Position numbers and translations under genes: made by a program. Under the pieces are notes generated by a model, which searched no databases, was not told the origin of the DNA, and saw only the letters and a program-made list of their open reading frames with translations. From Acanthacorydalis orientalis (lineage: Eukaryota; Arthropoda; Insecta; Megaloptera; Corydalidae), in assembly GCA_034766995.1 (NCBI GenBank), contig CM068316.1, positions 24,194,106 through 24,258,105 of the forward strand: DNA of 64,000 nucleotides, given 5' to 3'. Of this stretch, positions 36,708 to 49,160 are shown in pieces; the stretch's first letter is position 1; every line of letters starts with the position of its first letter.

Positions 36708-39540
36708 AATGCAGTTTATTAACTCTCATCAATGCAACAGTTTATTAGCTGCATTGATGAAATTGCAATGAACGAATTTTTTTAAATTATTGGCTAATGG
36801 AAAATTTAAAGATATAGAACGCTAGAATAGCCAAACTTTGAGGCAAAAAAAGTAACATATTATCTTTGGAAAGTAAAACGACAACTAATTTTAAAAAAAT
36901 ATCTCATTCATTTGAATATATTAACTATAAAAAAAGCTAGTCGAATATGATACAAAATGTCATATTAATATACGAAAATATTTTGCATAAATGATGCACT
37001 GACAGGCTATTCTCTAGACGGAATAACGTAATATTGGTAAAAGAGAGCGAAATCAAACAAGGGAAATTGAATAGTAGGGAAACTTTGTATTACTTTACAC
37101 TTTCGTTTTATTTTGCGCAATTTAAACGATAAAATAAAAGTTTGAATATTTATAATGTTGTCAATATTTAAAGAATAGATTAATATTTCAACTTTCGGAA
37201 TCATAGAAATTATCATATATACAACAATTAAAAATTAACAATAATCAATTGTTGGAATATTTTGATCAGAAGAGAAAATATATTCAGTGGACAATGAAAC
37301 ATTCATTTGTAAAAGTGAATTTAACTAGTGTCAAAACTATCAACAATGCCTGTAGATAACGTTTCTGAATGATTCTGACCATTTAATATCACGTCGTCAA
37401 ATGTAGACATATGGCATTGAAGACATATGGTAACATTTCACCCACTCACGCATATATCATTATATTATATAATACTTGTGCGGGTCATGCGTTAACAACG
37501 CTTTTCATAAAAATAGTTATTTTGTTTACAAATTATTAATACGTTTTATTTTCTTAAAAAAATTAAAAATATGACAGTGAATTTTTACAAACTATCCATA
37601 AATGAATCATCAATACATTGTAAATATCGATTTGTCATGGTCACATACGGTATAATGAATAAGCACCAAGGCACAGAAAAGCATTTTTTTCTATTTTGGC
37701 ACTCTAGAGGGAATTGGGACTGTCATCAAAATGCGCATAAGCAACAATCAGAAATGTTTTATAATAATTTATCGAGTATTTTATTCAGAAATAAATCATT
37801 CGCCAAAATAAAGTCTTACGTTAAATTTGGAATTATTTTCTTTTTAAAATGCAAATCCCTCTTTTAAAGACTGAAATTTTAATGAAAGTATTATAAATTT
37901 ATTATGATTTTTTGTAACCTTTTTGTTCCATATTCTATTAACAAAAAAAGTTTAATTGAACTTGCCAGAAAATATTCCCAAAATATAATAAATTCTTTGT
38001 CATACTGAATGCTTAACATAGAATGGCTAAGGATAATTTCTGTACTAGAATGATGAAAGCGAGCTCTACATTTATCAACAGATGACTAGAATATCCGTTA
38101 ATAGATCATAAAACTCAATTTTAATTATCTATGCTTTATTGTTAATTATATCGTTCCAAATCATTTTTTTCCAAGTTACAAATCGTAAAAAATGTTTCCT
38201 TGATTACACAAGTAATTTTATTATTATAATTTTATTATTTTATGTGCCATCTTTGACTGCTCGAGAGCAGTCAAAGATGGCACATCTACGTCTGTTACAC
38301 GATGTTACTAAATTTCCTTTATCATCTAAATGTATATTAATAAATATCCTAGATGAAATACTGCTAAACTTTGAAGACGATGGCGGTCAGAACCGAACGG
38401 CAATTTTTTTGAAATTTTGAAGATACGTTGTAATTATTGAACGAATAAATTCTAATTGCGATTTGTTATAGCCAATTTTTTTCATAAAAAGCCATCCATT
38501 ATGCATGATAGCATCCATAATCCAAATAAATAAAGGCCAGTATCATATTTTACCTCGAATACCGATACGATTTGATATATTCTTCTCAATTCAATTCGTC
38601 CCGTTCATAAATTTTTTATATTTAGCTACTAAACACGGCCGAGGAACCCTTATTTTTCGTTTTTGAATATGGCAATATCTTATTAAAACTATAGATTTCG
38701 ACACCGCTTACGCCTAGTGTGATCATAGAAACACACTATCACTGTTATCATTTGGCTGTAAGTTAAGCTCATTTCCATGACGATGACATCATCTTCAGAG
38801 CGTCAAGAAACAGAAAAGTATTTGAATATTAGAGTTTTGAAGATGATGAAATCAATATCATATGAATATAAGCAACAATCAAAATATAATCAATAATATT
38901 TCATTAAACATTTTTGGTTAAAGAAATTGTGGGTTCTATCGTGAAAAAATAATTAATTTGCGAAGATAAGACAGATATTTGCAGCTTAAGGATGCGTCGA
39001 CAGCTAAAATTCATTTGCGAAAGTGAATTTAACGATAGTGTAAAAACTGTATTGTACATACATCGTTGAATAAACATTTTATACAAAACGCTTTACTTAA
39101 ATACCCGTAATAAAAATATTTCTAAATAAATATTATATGGCTTTAAATATATTTGACCAAAAATGAAAATGTGTAACTTCGTACTAATATATAATTAAAT
39201 GATATATATGTCAGTTATTTTGAACTCATTCCCCGTTACCCTCACTATACTTATGAGAGTTTGACAATTAGAATAATATATATTTATGTACTATGTTTAT
39301 CGTAAAATATAATTAGGGTTAATTTCCCAATACCATAATAATAAACAGAATTTTCAAACAAATAAACTATACATAATTTGAATATTTACATACTTATTAG
39401 AATTAATTAGCTGGAAAACAATGTTATAATTATCTGGAAATAACAATTTGTTCAGTAATTACAAACCGTTTGTTATCACATTCTTTTATATTTTCGTTCG
39501 CAACATTTTAAAAGTATTGTTTAATTTTACTGACAAGTAA
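36708..39540. other. AT-rich non-coding DNA with a perfect palindrome and a spaced direct repeat
   Basis: No gene supported. Two short similar segments in the same orientation (37290-37345 and 39005-39055; shared core AAAGTGAATTTAAC) lie 1.7 kb apart and may be parts of an unknown element. The 98-codon frame at 37571-37867 has no recognised domain. Confidence 0.55.
38243..38284. repeat. Perfect palindrome, 20-bp arms, 2-base spacer
   Basis: TGTGCCATCTTTGACTGCTC (38243-38262), GA, then its exact reverse complement (38265-38284). Its GC content is higher than its surroundings. Confidence 0.97.
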
Positions 39541-39541
39541 C

Positions 39542-39545
<4 letters not shown>

Positions 39546-39605
<60 letters not shown>
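39546..39605. repeat. (TA)n microsatellite
   Basis: Uninterrupted TA run. Confidence 0.98.
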
Positions 39606-39609
<4 letters not shown>

Positions 39610-40060
39610 TTGTCATTACCGCAATCAATGCGTATTTTGAAGACTCCCTGGACCTAGTGTACAGCTCTCAATGGAGACTATGTTGAGAAATAAAATCGCT
39701 TTTATCCAAAAAAAACGATGTTTAACTTGATTTTTATCATACTTATCAAATGACCCTTGTATATAATATCAGCTTAATAAAATGTGATTACATTTTATAA
39801 TGTAAAAAAAAAATACAAAAGTAAAATGCTCTAAGTTGAAAAGGTTCAAGAATATGTATTTTTTGTTTCAAATATTCATTTATTTTTTCTTTATTTTTGC
39901 GCAATTGTTTTCATTTTCGCGAATAGAAATATTTTTTACACTTTTTGTTATATAATTCCTGAAAAGTAAATTCAAAAAATTTCAAATGTTAGCAATTTAT
40001 ATAAATTATTTAGAACGTTATCAAAATCAATGCTCATTAAACATTTAAGATTTTTTCTTC

Positions 40061-40173
<113 letters not shown>

Positions 40174-40179
40174 GTACTT

Positions 40180-40895
40180 CGTTTGATAACTGTGGTAAAA
40201 AAGCAAGTTAAACACCGTTTTTTAGAAAAAATCGATTGTATTTCTTAACACAGTCTTCATTGAGTGATATTCACTTGGTTAAGTGATTATGCAAAATATG
40301 CAGTGCCACTCATTCCACGGGAATTTCTTCCTACCGAGTCAAATTTTCAAGTATGGGAAGGGAAAAAAGTCGTACGGGGCCAAATACAGAGAATAGGGCA
40401 GATGAAGAATTAATTAGAAGCCTAATTCGTGCAATTTTACCATTGCGACGGTCAATTTGTAGGACGGCGGCGCGTTGTCCTGGCGGAAGAGTACTTTCTT
40501 GTGCGACAATCTTAGCCGTTTTTGTTTCAGCTCTTGCTTCAAACGGTTCAATAATGTTGCATAATAGAAACCTATTATCGTTTTACTCTTCGTTAAGTAG
40601 TCGATCAGGATTATTCCTTGGGAATTCCAAAAAGCAGTAGCCATAACCTTTCCTGCCGATAAAACGGTTTTCGCCTTCTTCGGCACACTCATCAGTCGTT
40701 GTCCACTATTTTAACTGCTGCTTCAACTCAGGCGTATAGTGGTGGATCCATGTTTCATCCACAGTGATCAATCGACATAAAAAGGCCTGCTCGTTTTTTT
40801 CCATTTTTGCGTCAAATACTACAATGCTCGCTTCAAATATCTGTAGAACGTGAACAACGAGTCGCTTGTGACTGAAATTTCGCCTACACTAGTTT
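40180..40895 (-). pseudogene. Decayed mariner transposase, catalytic half
   Basis: On the minus strand a region near 40760-40810 reads RLITVDETWIHHYTPELKQQ, the first catalytic aspartate region of a SETMAR-like mariner transposase. After a stop and a frameshift, the frame 40414-40692 (92 codons from an internal Met) continues with KKAKTVLSAGKVMATAFWNS, GIILIDYL and KKVLFRQDNAPPS. The last is the second catalytic region, with its aspartate in QDNAP. After ELGF a stop interrupts. Degraded sequence matching the third region and C-terminus continues to about 40180. The N-terminal DNA-binding part and terminal repeats were not found. The VDETW motif separates it from the GDE- and CDE-type copies elsewhere, so it is another mariner lineage. 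Confidence 0.85.
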
Positions 40896-40899
40896 GAAA

Positions 40900-41319
40900 A
40901 GTAAGGCTTGATAGCCGTTAAAATGAAATGTTTAAATGAATGGTGATGCCACATTATAGAAATTTTTTAGAAGCAAAATCAAAAATATTGGTTAAGAACT
41001 TAACCTCTTAAAATGTTTTTAATATAGTTTTCCAAATACTAATTTTTATACTCATTCTAATTAAAACTATAGCATTTTGAGATAAGTAAAAAAATATTTC
41101 TTTAGATGTTTATTACATAACTCCAAAACTAAACTTTATTAAATAAATCATTGTTAGTGTTTATTTTACAAAATAAACATTTTCGATATTAACTTAGATT
41201 TTTTTTATTAAAACCAAGTTAAAATTAAGATTGCGTTTATTTTAATTAAATAATATTATTAATATTATTATTTATTAAATATGTTTACATATTTTTAATA
41301 ATTTGATTTTATATTTCAG
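40900..41319. other. AT-rich intron sequence before the channel exon
   Basis: AT-rich DNA containing the T-rich tract that leads to the 3' splice site ATATTTCAG at 41311-41319. Confidence 0.55.
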
Positions 41320-41408
41320 ATTTGAAGAAGGAAAGTCTGACAAAGAAATATTAGATAATCTACTAAAAAGAAGTCGTTATGACAAACGTCTCCGACCTCC
41401 AGTTCCAG
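41320..41408 (+). CDS. Internal exon of a Cys-loop ligand-gated chloride channel (N-terminal ligand-binding domain)
   Basis: Cys-loop channels are pentameric neurotransmitter- or pH-gated plasma-membrane receptors; the anion-selective class includes the GABA, glycine, glutamate, histamine and pH-gated subunits of insects. The exon follows a T-rich tract and acceptor ATATTTCAG and ends at donor GTATATAT (41409). One base completes a codon, then 29 codons read FEEGKSDKEILDN followed by LLKRSRYDKRLRPPVP, and a final G is completed by GT in the next exon. The amphipathic ILDxLLKR helix and YDKRLRP motif are characteristic of the first helix of the extracellular domain. The next segment is at 63942, in matching phase. 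The subtype (pHCl, CG8916/GRD or GlyR-like) cannot be fixed from so short a piece. The upstream exon, with the signal peptide, is not identified in the preceding 41 kb. Confidence 0.85.
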
Positions 41409-41867
41409 GTATATATGTTTTTTTAATACAAATGTTTTTTAAATTTTACTATTATAAAGGTAATAATTCACTTTTGTGAAATGGATCAACAAATTCATTA
41501 AAATTCTAATCGTGTTTACAATAATCTCAAAGTTTTCGTTATATGAAAGCAGAATATATAAATCATTCGTAAAATATAAGCCAGGGAAAAAATGCAAACT
41601 TTTTCATCCGGTTGAAATTTAAATTTTTATACAAAATACGCTAGTGATTCATACTTTACGTATGCATTATTTAGATAAAATATTTTTCAGGCTATAGCTA
41701 TAGTAACATTTCATTAAAAAAATTATTATTTTATATCGTTGAAAATTTTTTAAAATATGCTGGTATAATAAATATTATTTTTTTTAATAAAAAATCTTTG
41801 AAGAACTTAATCTTTATTTACATATTTTCATATTATTTATATAGAATACATATTATAATATGCTAAG

Positions 41868-41960
41868 GGCTATGCTCCCTAGTCGCTACGCTCGCTAACC
41901 TCGGGGAGCTCCACCCCCGCTCGCTTTACTCAATCACCCGACTCACTTTGATCGTATGGT
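41868..41960. repeat. GC-rich dispersed repeat head
   Basis: GGGCTATGCTCCCTAGTCGC, then TACGCTCGCTAACCTCGGGG, then AGCTCCACCCCCGCTCGC. The same type of head occurs in the repeats at 22.3, 29.8 and 30.28 kb. The CCAATCAG tail seen in copies A and B is not present. Confidence 0.55.
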
Positions 41961-41979
41961 ATATTTTACCTCAATATCG

Positions 41980-42022
<43 letters not shown>
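41980..42022. repeat. (TA)n microsatellite
   Basis: Uninterrupted TA run. Confidence 0.97.
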
Positions 42023-42025
<3 letters not shown>

Positions 42026-42214
42026 GTTATATTACGATGTGTTGTTTTATAAAATCGCACATTTCGTGTCAATTGTTATGATAATTCAATATCATAATTT
42101 TTCGTGTCTTCTGATGTCATTGTTAATAATAATTTAATATAGAATATCTACGCGTTTTTTGTGGAATTGTTTGATTAATATTTTGTTCATTTTTATAATT
42201 TTAGGGAACATTCG

Positions 42215-42246
42215 TATATATATATATATATATATATTTATTTATT

Positions 42247-42281
<35 letters not shown>

Positions 42282-42282
42282 T

Positions 42283-42317
<35 letters not shown>

Positions 42318-42340
42318 TTACATATATATATATATATATT
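42215..42340. repeat. Higher-order TA repeat: 36-bp unit TTTATTTACA(TA)13
   Basis: TTTATTTACA ends at 42250, 42286 and 42322, exactly 36 bases apart, separated by pure TA. Confidence 0.95.
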
Positions 42341-42827
42341 ACGACCTCAATTTGCATTGTTAATTGGTACCAAAGAATGACCGACGCAAACAGAAACAAC
42401 GTAAATTGAAATATTCTGTTACATAGTATTTCTGTTGGACCTGCTGTTAATTCGTTTTATCTAAACAAATAATACATATCCATGGATACTGTGAAAATTG
42501 AACCAAATTCAAATGGATAATGTTTAAAATTTAGAAAAATAATCATTAATTTATTGTAATAAATAAAATTGATCAAACAAAAGTATTATATAATTCATTT
42601 GAACATTAAATGTACATCATAAATATTTTTTATTCTGAACTCCATTCTTAAACATGGTTGTCCATCATGATCAATCGCAAAAATGAAAAGAATATCCATT
42701 ACCTCTGATATTCATTGCATTGCTTTCGAAATGCGAAGAGTGGTTAATTTTCTTGAAAAAATGAAAAAATCCCGTAACGACGCCACTTACTATGCAAATC
42801 GAGGTCTTGGCCTGTGTGTCTTGTTGT

Positions 42828-42834
<7 letters not shown>

Positions 42835-42920
<86 letters not shown>
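42835..42920. repeat. (TA)n microsatellite at the 3' end of a retrotransposon
   Basis: A long TA run. The retrotransposon's ATGATGATG tail joins it at about 42920. Confidence 0.97.
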
Positions 42921-42921
<1 letters not shown>

Positions 42922-43754
42922 CATCATCATCTTCAGCCCCTGTTGATCCACTGCTGGATAAAGGCCTCTTCCATGATTTTCCATTTTGTTCGATTTAGTG
43001 CCTCTCTTTTCCACAGTTTTCCAAGAAAGTTTTTAATATCCTTATCCCATCTGTTCATTGGTCTCTTTCTGGGTCTTTTCATATTCCTTGGTTCCCAGTC
43101 AATAATTTCTCTTGTCTATCCATTGTCTTCTCTTCGTGCGATATGTCCCGCCCATTTCCATTTCAGACTCTTTACTCTTCTTATTATATCTGTGACTCCT
43201 GTTTGTTTTCGTATCCATTCTATTCTCTTTCTATCTCTTCTTGTTATTCCCAACATGCATCTTTCCATACTTCGTTGTGTTGTTTGGAGTCTTTGAACTA
43301 TTTTGGCGTTAAGCACCCATGTTTCGCTGCCGTAGGTAAGGACCGGTAGTATACACTGATCGAATACTTTTTTCTTTAAACAGAGTGGGATTGTTGATTT
43401 AAATATTGAGGCGTTTCGTCCGAAAGAGCTCCATCCCATTTTTATTCTCCTAATTACTTCTTCAGTGAATGATCCATCTCTGTTGATAAGCTGGCCTAGA
43501 TAAACATATTTCGTAACTTCTTCTATTTCCGTTCCTTTTATTTCAATTTTCTTCGGACATACAAACGCATTGAACAGTACTTTTGTCTTTGTATGATTCA
43601 TGTTTAGGCCGATTTTTTGACTGGCATCGTTTAGTTCTTCTATCCTCTTTTGCAACTCTTCCGGGGTATTTGCGAAAATAACTATATCATCGGCAAACCG
43701 GAGATGGCTTAATCTTTCGCCCTTTATCTCGATTCCTTTGTCATCCCATTTGAA

Positions 43755-43757
<3 letters not shown>
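42921..43757 (-). pseudogene. 5'-truncated RTE-like non-LTR retrotransposon, reverse transcriptase C-terminus, nearly intact
   Basis: Minus-strand reading from 43757 gives WDDKGIEIKGERLSHLRFAD, then DIVIFANTPEELQKRIEELN. The catalytic box FADD is intact at about 43690-43703. Thumb and C-terminal parts follow (TKVLFNAFVCPKK, YVYLGQLINRDGSFTEEVI, FDQCILPVLTYGSETW, WKWAGHIARREDNG). The frame is open except for one TAG at 43116-43118, where relatives have Trp. It then continues in frame for 60 codons (WEPRNMKRPRKRPMNRWDKD) to a natural TGA at 42933-42935. A very short tail of ATG repeats follows. A short 3' UTR with a simple-sequence tail and no poly(A) suits the RTE clade. Both borders lie against (TA)n arrays. 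The copy at 18.7-20.3 kb is an older relative. Confidence 0.93.
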
Positions 43758-43808
<51 letters not shown>

Positions 43809-43842
43809 ATATATGTATGTACGAGTATGTATATATATATAT
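43758..43842. repeat. (TA)n microsatellite at the 5' border of the retrotransposon
   Basis: TA run, then GTATGTATGTATATATATG variants. Confidence 0.96.
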
Positions 43843-44420
43843 GAAAACTAGTCTTTCACTTTGGATAGTGTTCGCTGTAATACTTTTTCTTAATCACATT
43901 CAAATCCCCGTACCTCTTAGTCGTTAGTTCCTCTACCCAGTCAAATTAATTTGATCGACATTTTGAGTTTCAGGAATCGAACTACAGCAGTACTCAAATT
44001 AATACGAACACAAATAATATATCTGAAAAATCTTAATATCGTAAATATCTTGATAATCGTAAATCTTATAATCGTCTTGAAATCTTATAATCGTAATAAT
44101 CTTGATCTCCTAACATCAGTCTTTATTTTAAATGAAAACGTGTACCCTTTGAATTAAATGGTTTATTTAATAGTTACCGAATGTTCATTTAGAGTCTATT
44201 TAGCATGTAATCAATTATCTTTTTGAATTTTTCTTCATATTAGTATACATAAACCATGCCTAAATAACTACTTCTATTATATTTCTTTTGGATGTGAAAC
44301 CTCTTCTACGAATCTTAAAATTGTAAATAACTTATAAAGTTTATATAAGATGTAGATCTAGAAAAATTCTTAATTAATCCAAGCGTGTCCTACTCATCTT
44401 TAAAATATTTATCATTGCCT
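43843..44420. other. AT-rich intron DNA
   Basis: Contains a short imperfect repetition of ATAATCGTAAATCTT near 44030-44105. No gene. Confidence 0.55.
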
Positions 44421-44672
44421 TTAACCTCTCAAGTGGAAATGACGGGTATCACCCGCATCAGGTCTCTGTGCCAAACTCGGTTTTAACGGGCTGCGCCCGC
44501 CCCATACTTTACAACTCATTTTCTTACTATACATAACAGTTTCGCAAAATGAAGTACGAAACTGAAATATTTTAGTTCTTCTTGTAAGAGATTCGCGCAC
44601 ACCACTGAGGTAGAATTAAGGAATTCAAACAAGCACGCCTGCTCTAAAATGAACTGTAAGGCAAAGGGTTAT
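44421..44672. mobile_element. Possible piggyBac-like MITE
   Basis: It starts at a TTAA with CCTCTCAAGTGGAAATGACG and a subterminal GGGTATCACCCGC palindrome. It may end at GGCAAAGGGTTA near 44672. GC content is clearly above background (GGGCTGCGCCCGCCCC at 44489-44504). The second end reads TTAT rather than TTAA, so the pair is doubtful. Confidence 0.3.
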
Positions 44673-45545
44673 TGAATAATACAGAACTGATTCTTGTTAT
44701 AAAAATGCTCTATTACTATGGTCACTTCTCCATTATTGTGAAAAAATTTAGTTCCCTTAACTCTTCATACATTTTACTATTTTTATCACTTCTATTTATA
44801 TCAGGGTGTCGGTTCTCATATAACTATATCTTTTCTAAAAAATCTTATTTTAAAATTATTTGTCTGTCTGATGAATGTAGTATGTGATTCGTTTTCCGTA
44901 CCACTTTTCTACCGTAACAGGATAGCCGTCCCTCTATTAAAAGTAAATGTTATCTGAAAACAACACTTTTCCCTAATCTTTTTCAATTCATTTGACATTT
45001 TTTAATACAAAAAAAAACCTCTTTATCATCATAATAGCAGAATTTCGATGTTTGTTTAATGTTCAGATAATATTTTTTTATGATGTTATGACTTTTATAA
45101 GCGCTGTTATGATCTAATTTATAAATATTAAACTAACTATTAAACTTGTTACGGATTAAAACTTGTTCCTCTAGGATTTATTTTGTTATTTTTAATAACA
45201 AAAAGTCCCCATACTGTTACCCTTCTTTTCCTTTTATCTTTCCTTGATGACTTCCTTTATATCAACTAACTTTCTCGTTTATGCTTTACAATTTTATTAA
45301 CTGTTTTATAGATTTATAACATTCTAGTAAAATGGCCCTTTGTGATTTTATACTTTTTTTTAGTAAATTCACACTCTTATTTCGATTCTTTGATAAATTA
45401 CTAATCGAAATCTTAAGAAACAAGAGCTGAACTTGTAATGTGAAACAATATTAATTATAATTAAAAATTCCACTAAAGAAACATTTTATATAGTCTTATA
45501 TAATGTTTGATTTGAAGTTACATGTTATCCAAAATGACAGTCACA
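44673..45545. other. AT-rich intron DNA
   Basis: No recognisable gene or element. Confidence 0.55.
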
Positions 45546-45547
45546 TT

Positions 45548-45762
45548 TAATTTAATATTAAAATAATATCCAATGTATTTATATAACATAAAACATTGAT
45601 AATTACAAAAAATAATATTGTGGTATTCACATTAGTTAGAACACTGGTTTTAATATAATAATTAAATAACATCTAATTTATTAATACAACATTTACATTT
45701 CCATTTACAAAAAATATATTGTAGTGGTCATATTAATTAAAACACTGGTGTGTCATCAAATA
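45548..45762. repeat. Diverged tandem duplication, unit about 105-110 bp
   Basis: ACAAAAAATAATATTGTGGT ... ACACTGG (first unit, to about 45650) is repeated as ACAAAAAATATATTGTAGTG ... ACACTGG in the second unit. Substitutions and small indels separate them. Confidence 0.7.
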
Positions 45763-45881
45763 CTCAGTCAAGTTTAATATGTTAACTGTGAAATGATAAT
45801 TATTTTATCTCTATTCAAAAAAAGACAAAAATCATGACATTACTAGAAAGTACTGGATTATTACTAGAAAAATTCACCTTA

Positions 45882-45911
45882 AAAACGGTACGAACTTTTG
45901 TGCCAACCCAA
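45882..45911. mobile_element. Solo mariner terminal repeat
   Basis: Reverse-complemented it reads TTGGGTTGGCACAAAAGTTC followed by GTACCGTTTTT, a standard mariner end, with TA outside at 45912. No matching partner was found within several kb, so it is a solitary end. Confidence 0.7.
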
Positions 45912-46682
45912 TATATTTTTATAAACATTTTAAGAAACATTTCTTTGTTTTTTTTTACATCTATAATCATTTTTCTATAATTTTCTTATAAATATCAAAC
46001 CATCATATTAATTCATTTCTTAACTATAGTACCAGTTGTACTATATTTAAATATAATGAATTAATTAAATTCTTAGTCAAAAAAACAAAATAATTGAACA
46101 TTAGAAACACTATATAAAAAATATGCACTTAAGATATTAGTGAAATAATTTAACTGAAGATTTAAACAAAAGGGAAAATTGCAATATGTTAAATTCAAAT
46201 TATATACATATTCAGTACATCACAAAAATGTTCACATAAACGAAAATTTTATAAATTTGGAAACTATTAACTAAATATTCGCTAAGATCAAAAAGTGTAC
46301 AAAAAATCTTTGATACATAATTTTTCATTTTGGTATTTCAATAACAAATAAAATAATTCAAAACTAAAATTTATTATAGAAATATTAAAAAATTAATAAT
46401 TAAGGTCGTTATTTATTAAAATATATCATAGTTCTTTTGTAGTTACAAGCATTGCATAGAAGTCTTTTTTGCCTTGTGCAAAAATTATTTACTGGATACT
46501 TTAGGTATTTTCTCAATTATATTTCAGAATTAATAAGAAGCGCATCTATTAAAAGAATATGCAGCATGTTAACCAAAGATCACAAATTGATATCAGTATT
46601 AGAGAATTTACAATCCAATTTTCTTTTAAAGAAGTCATTCAGAAAAAAATGTTGTTTAATTGACATAAATCATATTATAATA

Positions 46683-47244
46683 TTAGGTTGGTAGAAAAAT
46701 AATTATGAATTATAACCCTCAAAGTCCTATACATTTTTCTATCCGAGCTGTTTTAACTGGTCCAGAACTGTTGGAGGACTAACGCCTAACTTTTGTGCAA
46801 GCTCTCGAAATGTTGTGTATGATTCTGATTCAACTAACACCTTCAGTTGGTCGTTATGAACTGAAGAAGGACGCTCACGAACTTCTTTATGTTCAAGCTC
46901 ATGTCACTACAACGAAATTTTTGGAACCACCATTACACTATACGTTCCTTAATAGTACCCACACCAAAAGCATCGTTTAGTTTACGAGCAGTTTCTCTGC
47001 TTTACCATCCATTTTAAACTCATACAAAAATTTATCTTTTTTGCTTCCTCTCCTTCTTCAATTCAATACCCCAATTTGAAGCAAAATTAATAATAGAACC
47101 AAATTCGATGTTACCAAAATGTAGGCCGAAAAATACATTTTAAAATGATATTAATATGAACACAATGAATTACATTTTTATTGAAAAGAAATTAAGGTTA
47201 GAATTCAGAAAACAAAAACCACAATTATTTTCCTACCAACCTAA
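46683..47244 (-). mobile_element. Mariner copy with both ends and a large internal deletion, 562 bp
   Basis: Left end TTAGGTTGGTAGAAAAATAA after a TA. Right end, reverse-complemented, TTAGGTTGGTAGGAAAATAA, although the outside TA has become TG. Minus-strand DNA from the right end inward matches the 5' part of the copy at 56575 almost segment by segment. That includes the untranslated leader and the transposase start (KFLYEFKMDGKAE-like and GVGTIKERIV-like pieces), now broken by stops. The catalytic domain is absent. The deletion joins the N-terminal region to the other terminal repeat. Confidence 0.85.
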
Positions 47245-47464
47245 TGCATAATTAATAGAACTAAATATACACTCTGTAAGAAAAATGATAGGAATCATCT
47301 TATAGTTTTAATATTACAAAATGAACTCTATATTATTAAAAAATATCAATAAAATCCAGAAATCAATGTTCTTAAACTTAATGAAGAGATATCAACAATT
47401 CCATATAATCTAATTAGCATAGATTGAGTTTTCGTTATTTTCTTCCTAATGCTGGATATAATGA

Positions 47465-48030
47465 TGGAGTAACTATAAAAAATGTATAGAAACAAGGTAA
47501 AGAGGCAAAAAGTATATTTTTTTCTGAAATATACTTTAAAATTTTCTGGGAAAGGATCGTATTTAGTGATGAAAATTTAATTTGTTCCTGCTGGATGGCA
47601 GAAAATTATATTCACATGAAAGCAAATGTAAAACTACAACAAGAATATATGTCAGATAATAAAATATTAAAGCGCTTGATTTGATCTAGGGATCTATAGT
47701 ATCTAATGAAGCTGAAATCATTTATAAATTTAACAAAGAATCAATATCAATATAATAATCTTTTTTCGAAAAAATAAAACAAAGCGCTCAGAAAGTAGGC
47801 GCCAAGAATATTACATTTTTTAGTTGATGACTTGAAACATGCAACATTCAATATTACATTATAATGTTTATGAACAGATCAAATTAAAAAACCTCTATAG
47901 ACCCCAAACCAAATCCATAAACACTGATTTAAATTGTAAAAATATTTTCGTTAATACATTATACACAAATCATAATTGTAAAGTAAATTACAAGAATATT
48001 ATAGTAGTCCAACATCGAACCAAAAATTAA
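47465..48030 (+). pseudogene. Decayed Tc1-like transposase fragment
   Basis: The plus strand contains FWERIVFSDEN (about 47550-47580), which matches the first catalytic region of Tc1 transposases (WxxVIFSDES). It is followed after several stops by KQSAQKVGAKNITFF (about 47775-47820), which matches the stretch before the second aspartate. A degraded block to 48030 would correspond to the SQSPDLNPIENLW region (IKLKNLYRPQTKSIN). A lysine-rich segment just upstream suits the usual R..RL.FA.....W lead-in. Neither end repeat was found. The mariner at 46683-47244 lies immediately upstream and may have been inserted into this older element. Confidence 0.55.
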
Positions 48031-48944
<914 letters not shown>

Positions 48945-49160
48945 GAGAGGAGCCAAAAAGTTAAAAGAAACTAGTAGTACACTTTTTCATATATAAATTT
49001 GCTTTATTTGTCAAATTTATCAATAATATTGCATTATTGATAAATAAACGGAAATTTTGATTCTATTCTTAATAGTTGTTTATTATATAACAATCAATGA
49101 ATTATTAAATGTATGTGTTTATTTGTTTTATAATAAACTTTGATAAATCAATATATAATA

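Noticed and set aside
37290..39055. LTR pair of a retrotransposon
   Set aside because: Only about 50 bases are shared, with no TG...CA borders, primer-binding site or gag/pol reading frame between them.
40353..40640. 95-codon plus-strand frame with an Arg/Ser-rich sequence
   Set aside because: Antisense to the VDETW-type mariner transposase, which has clear catalytic motifs on the minus strand.
42814..43296. 160-codon plus-strand frame
   Set aside because: It is the antisense of the reverse transcriptase relic joined to a TA array; the minus strand carries the FADD box and all family motifs.
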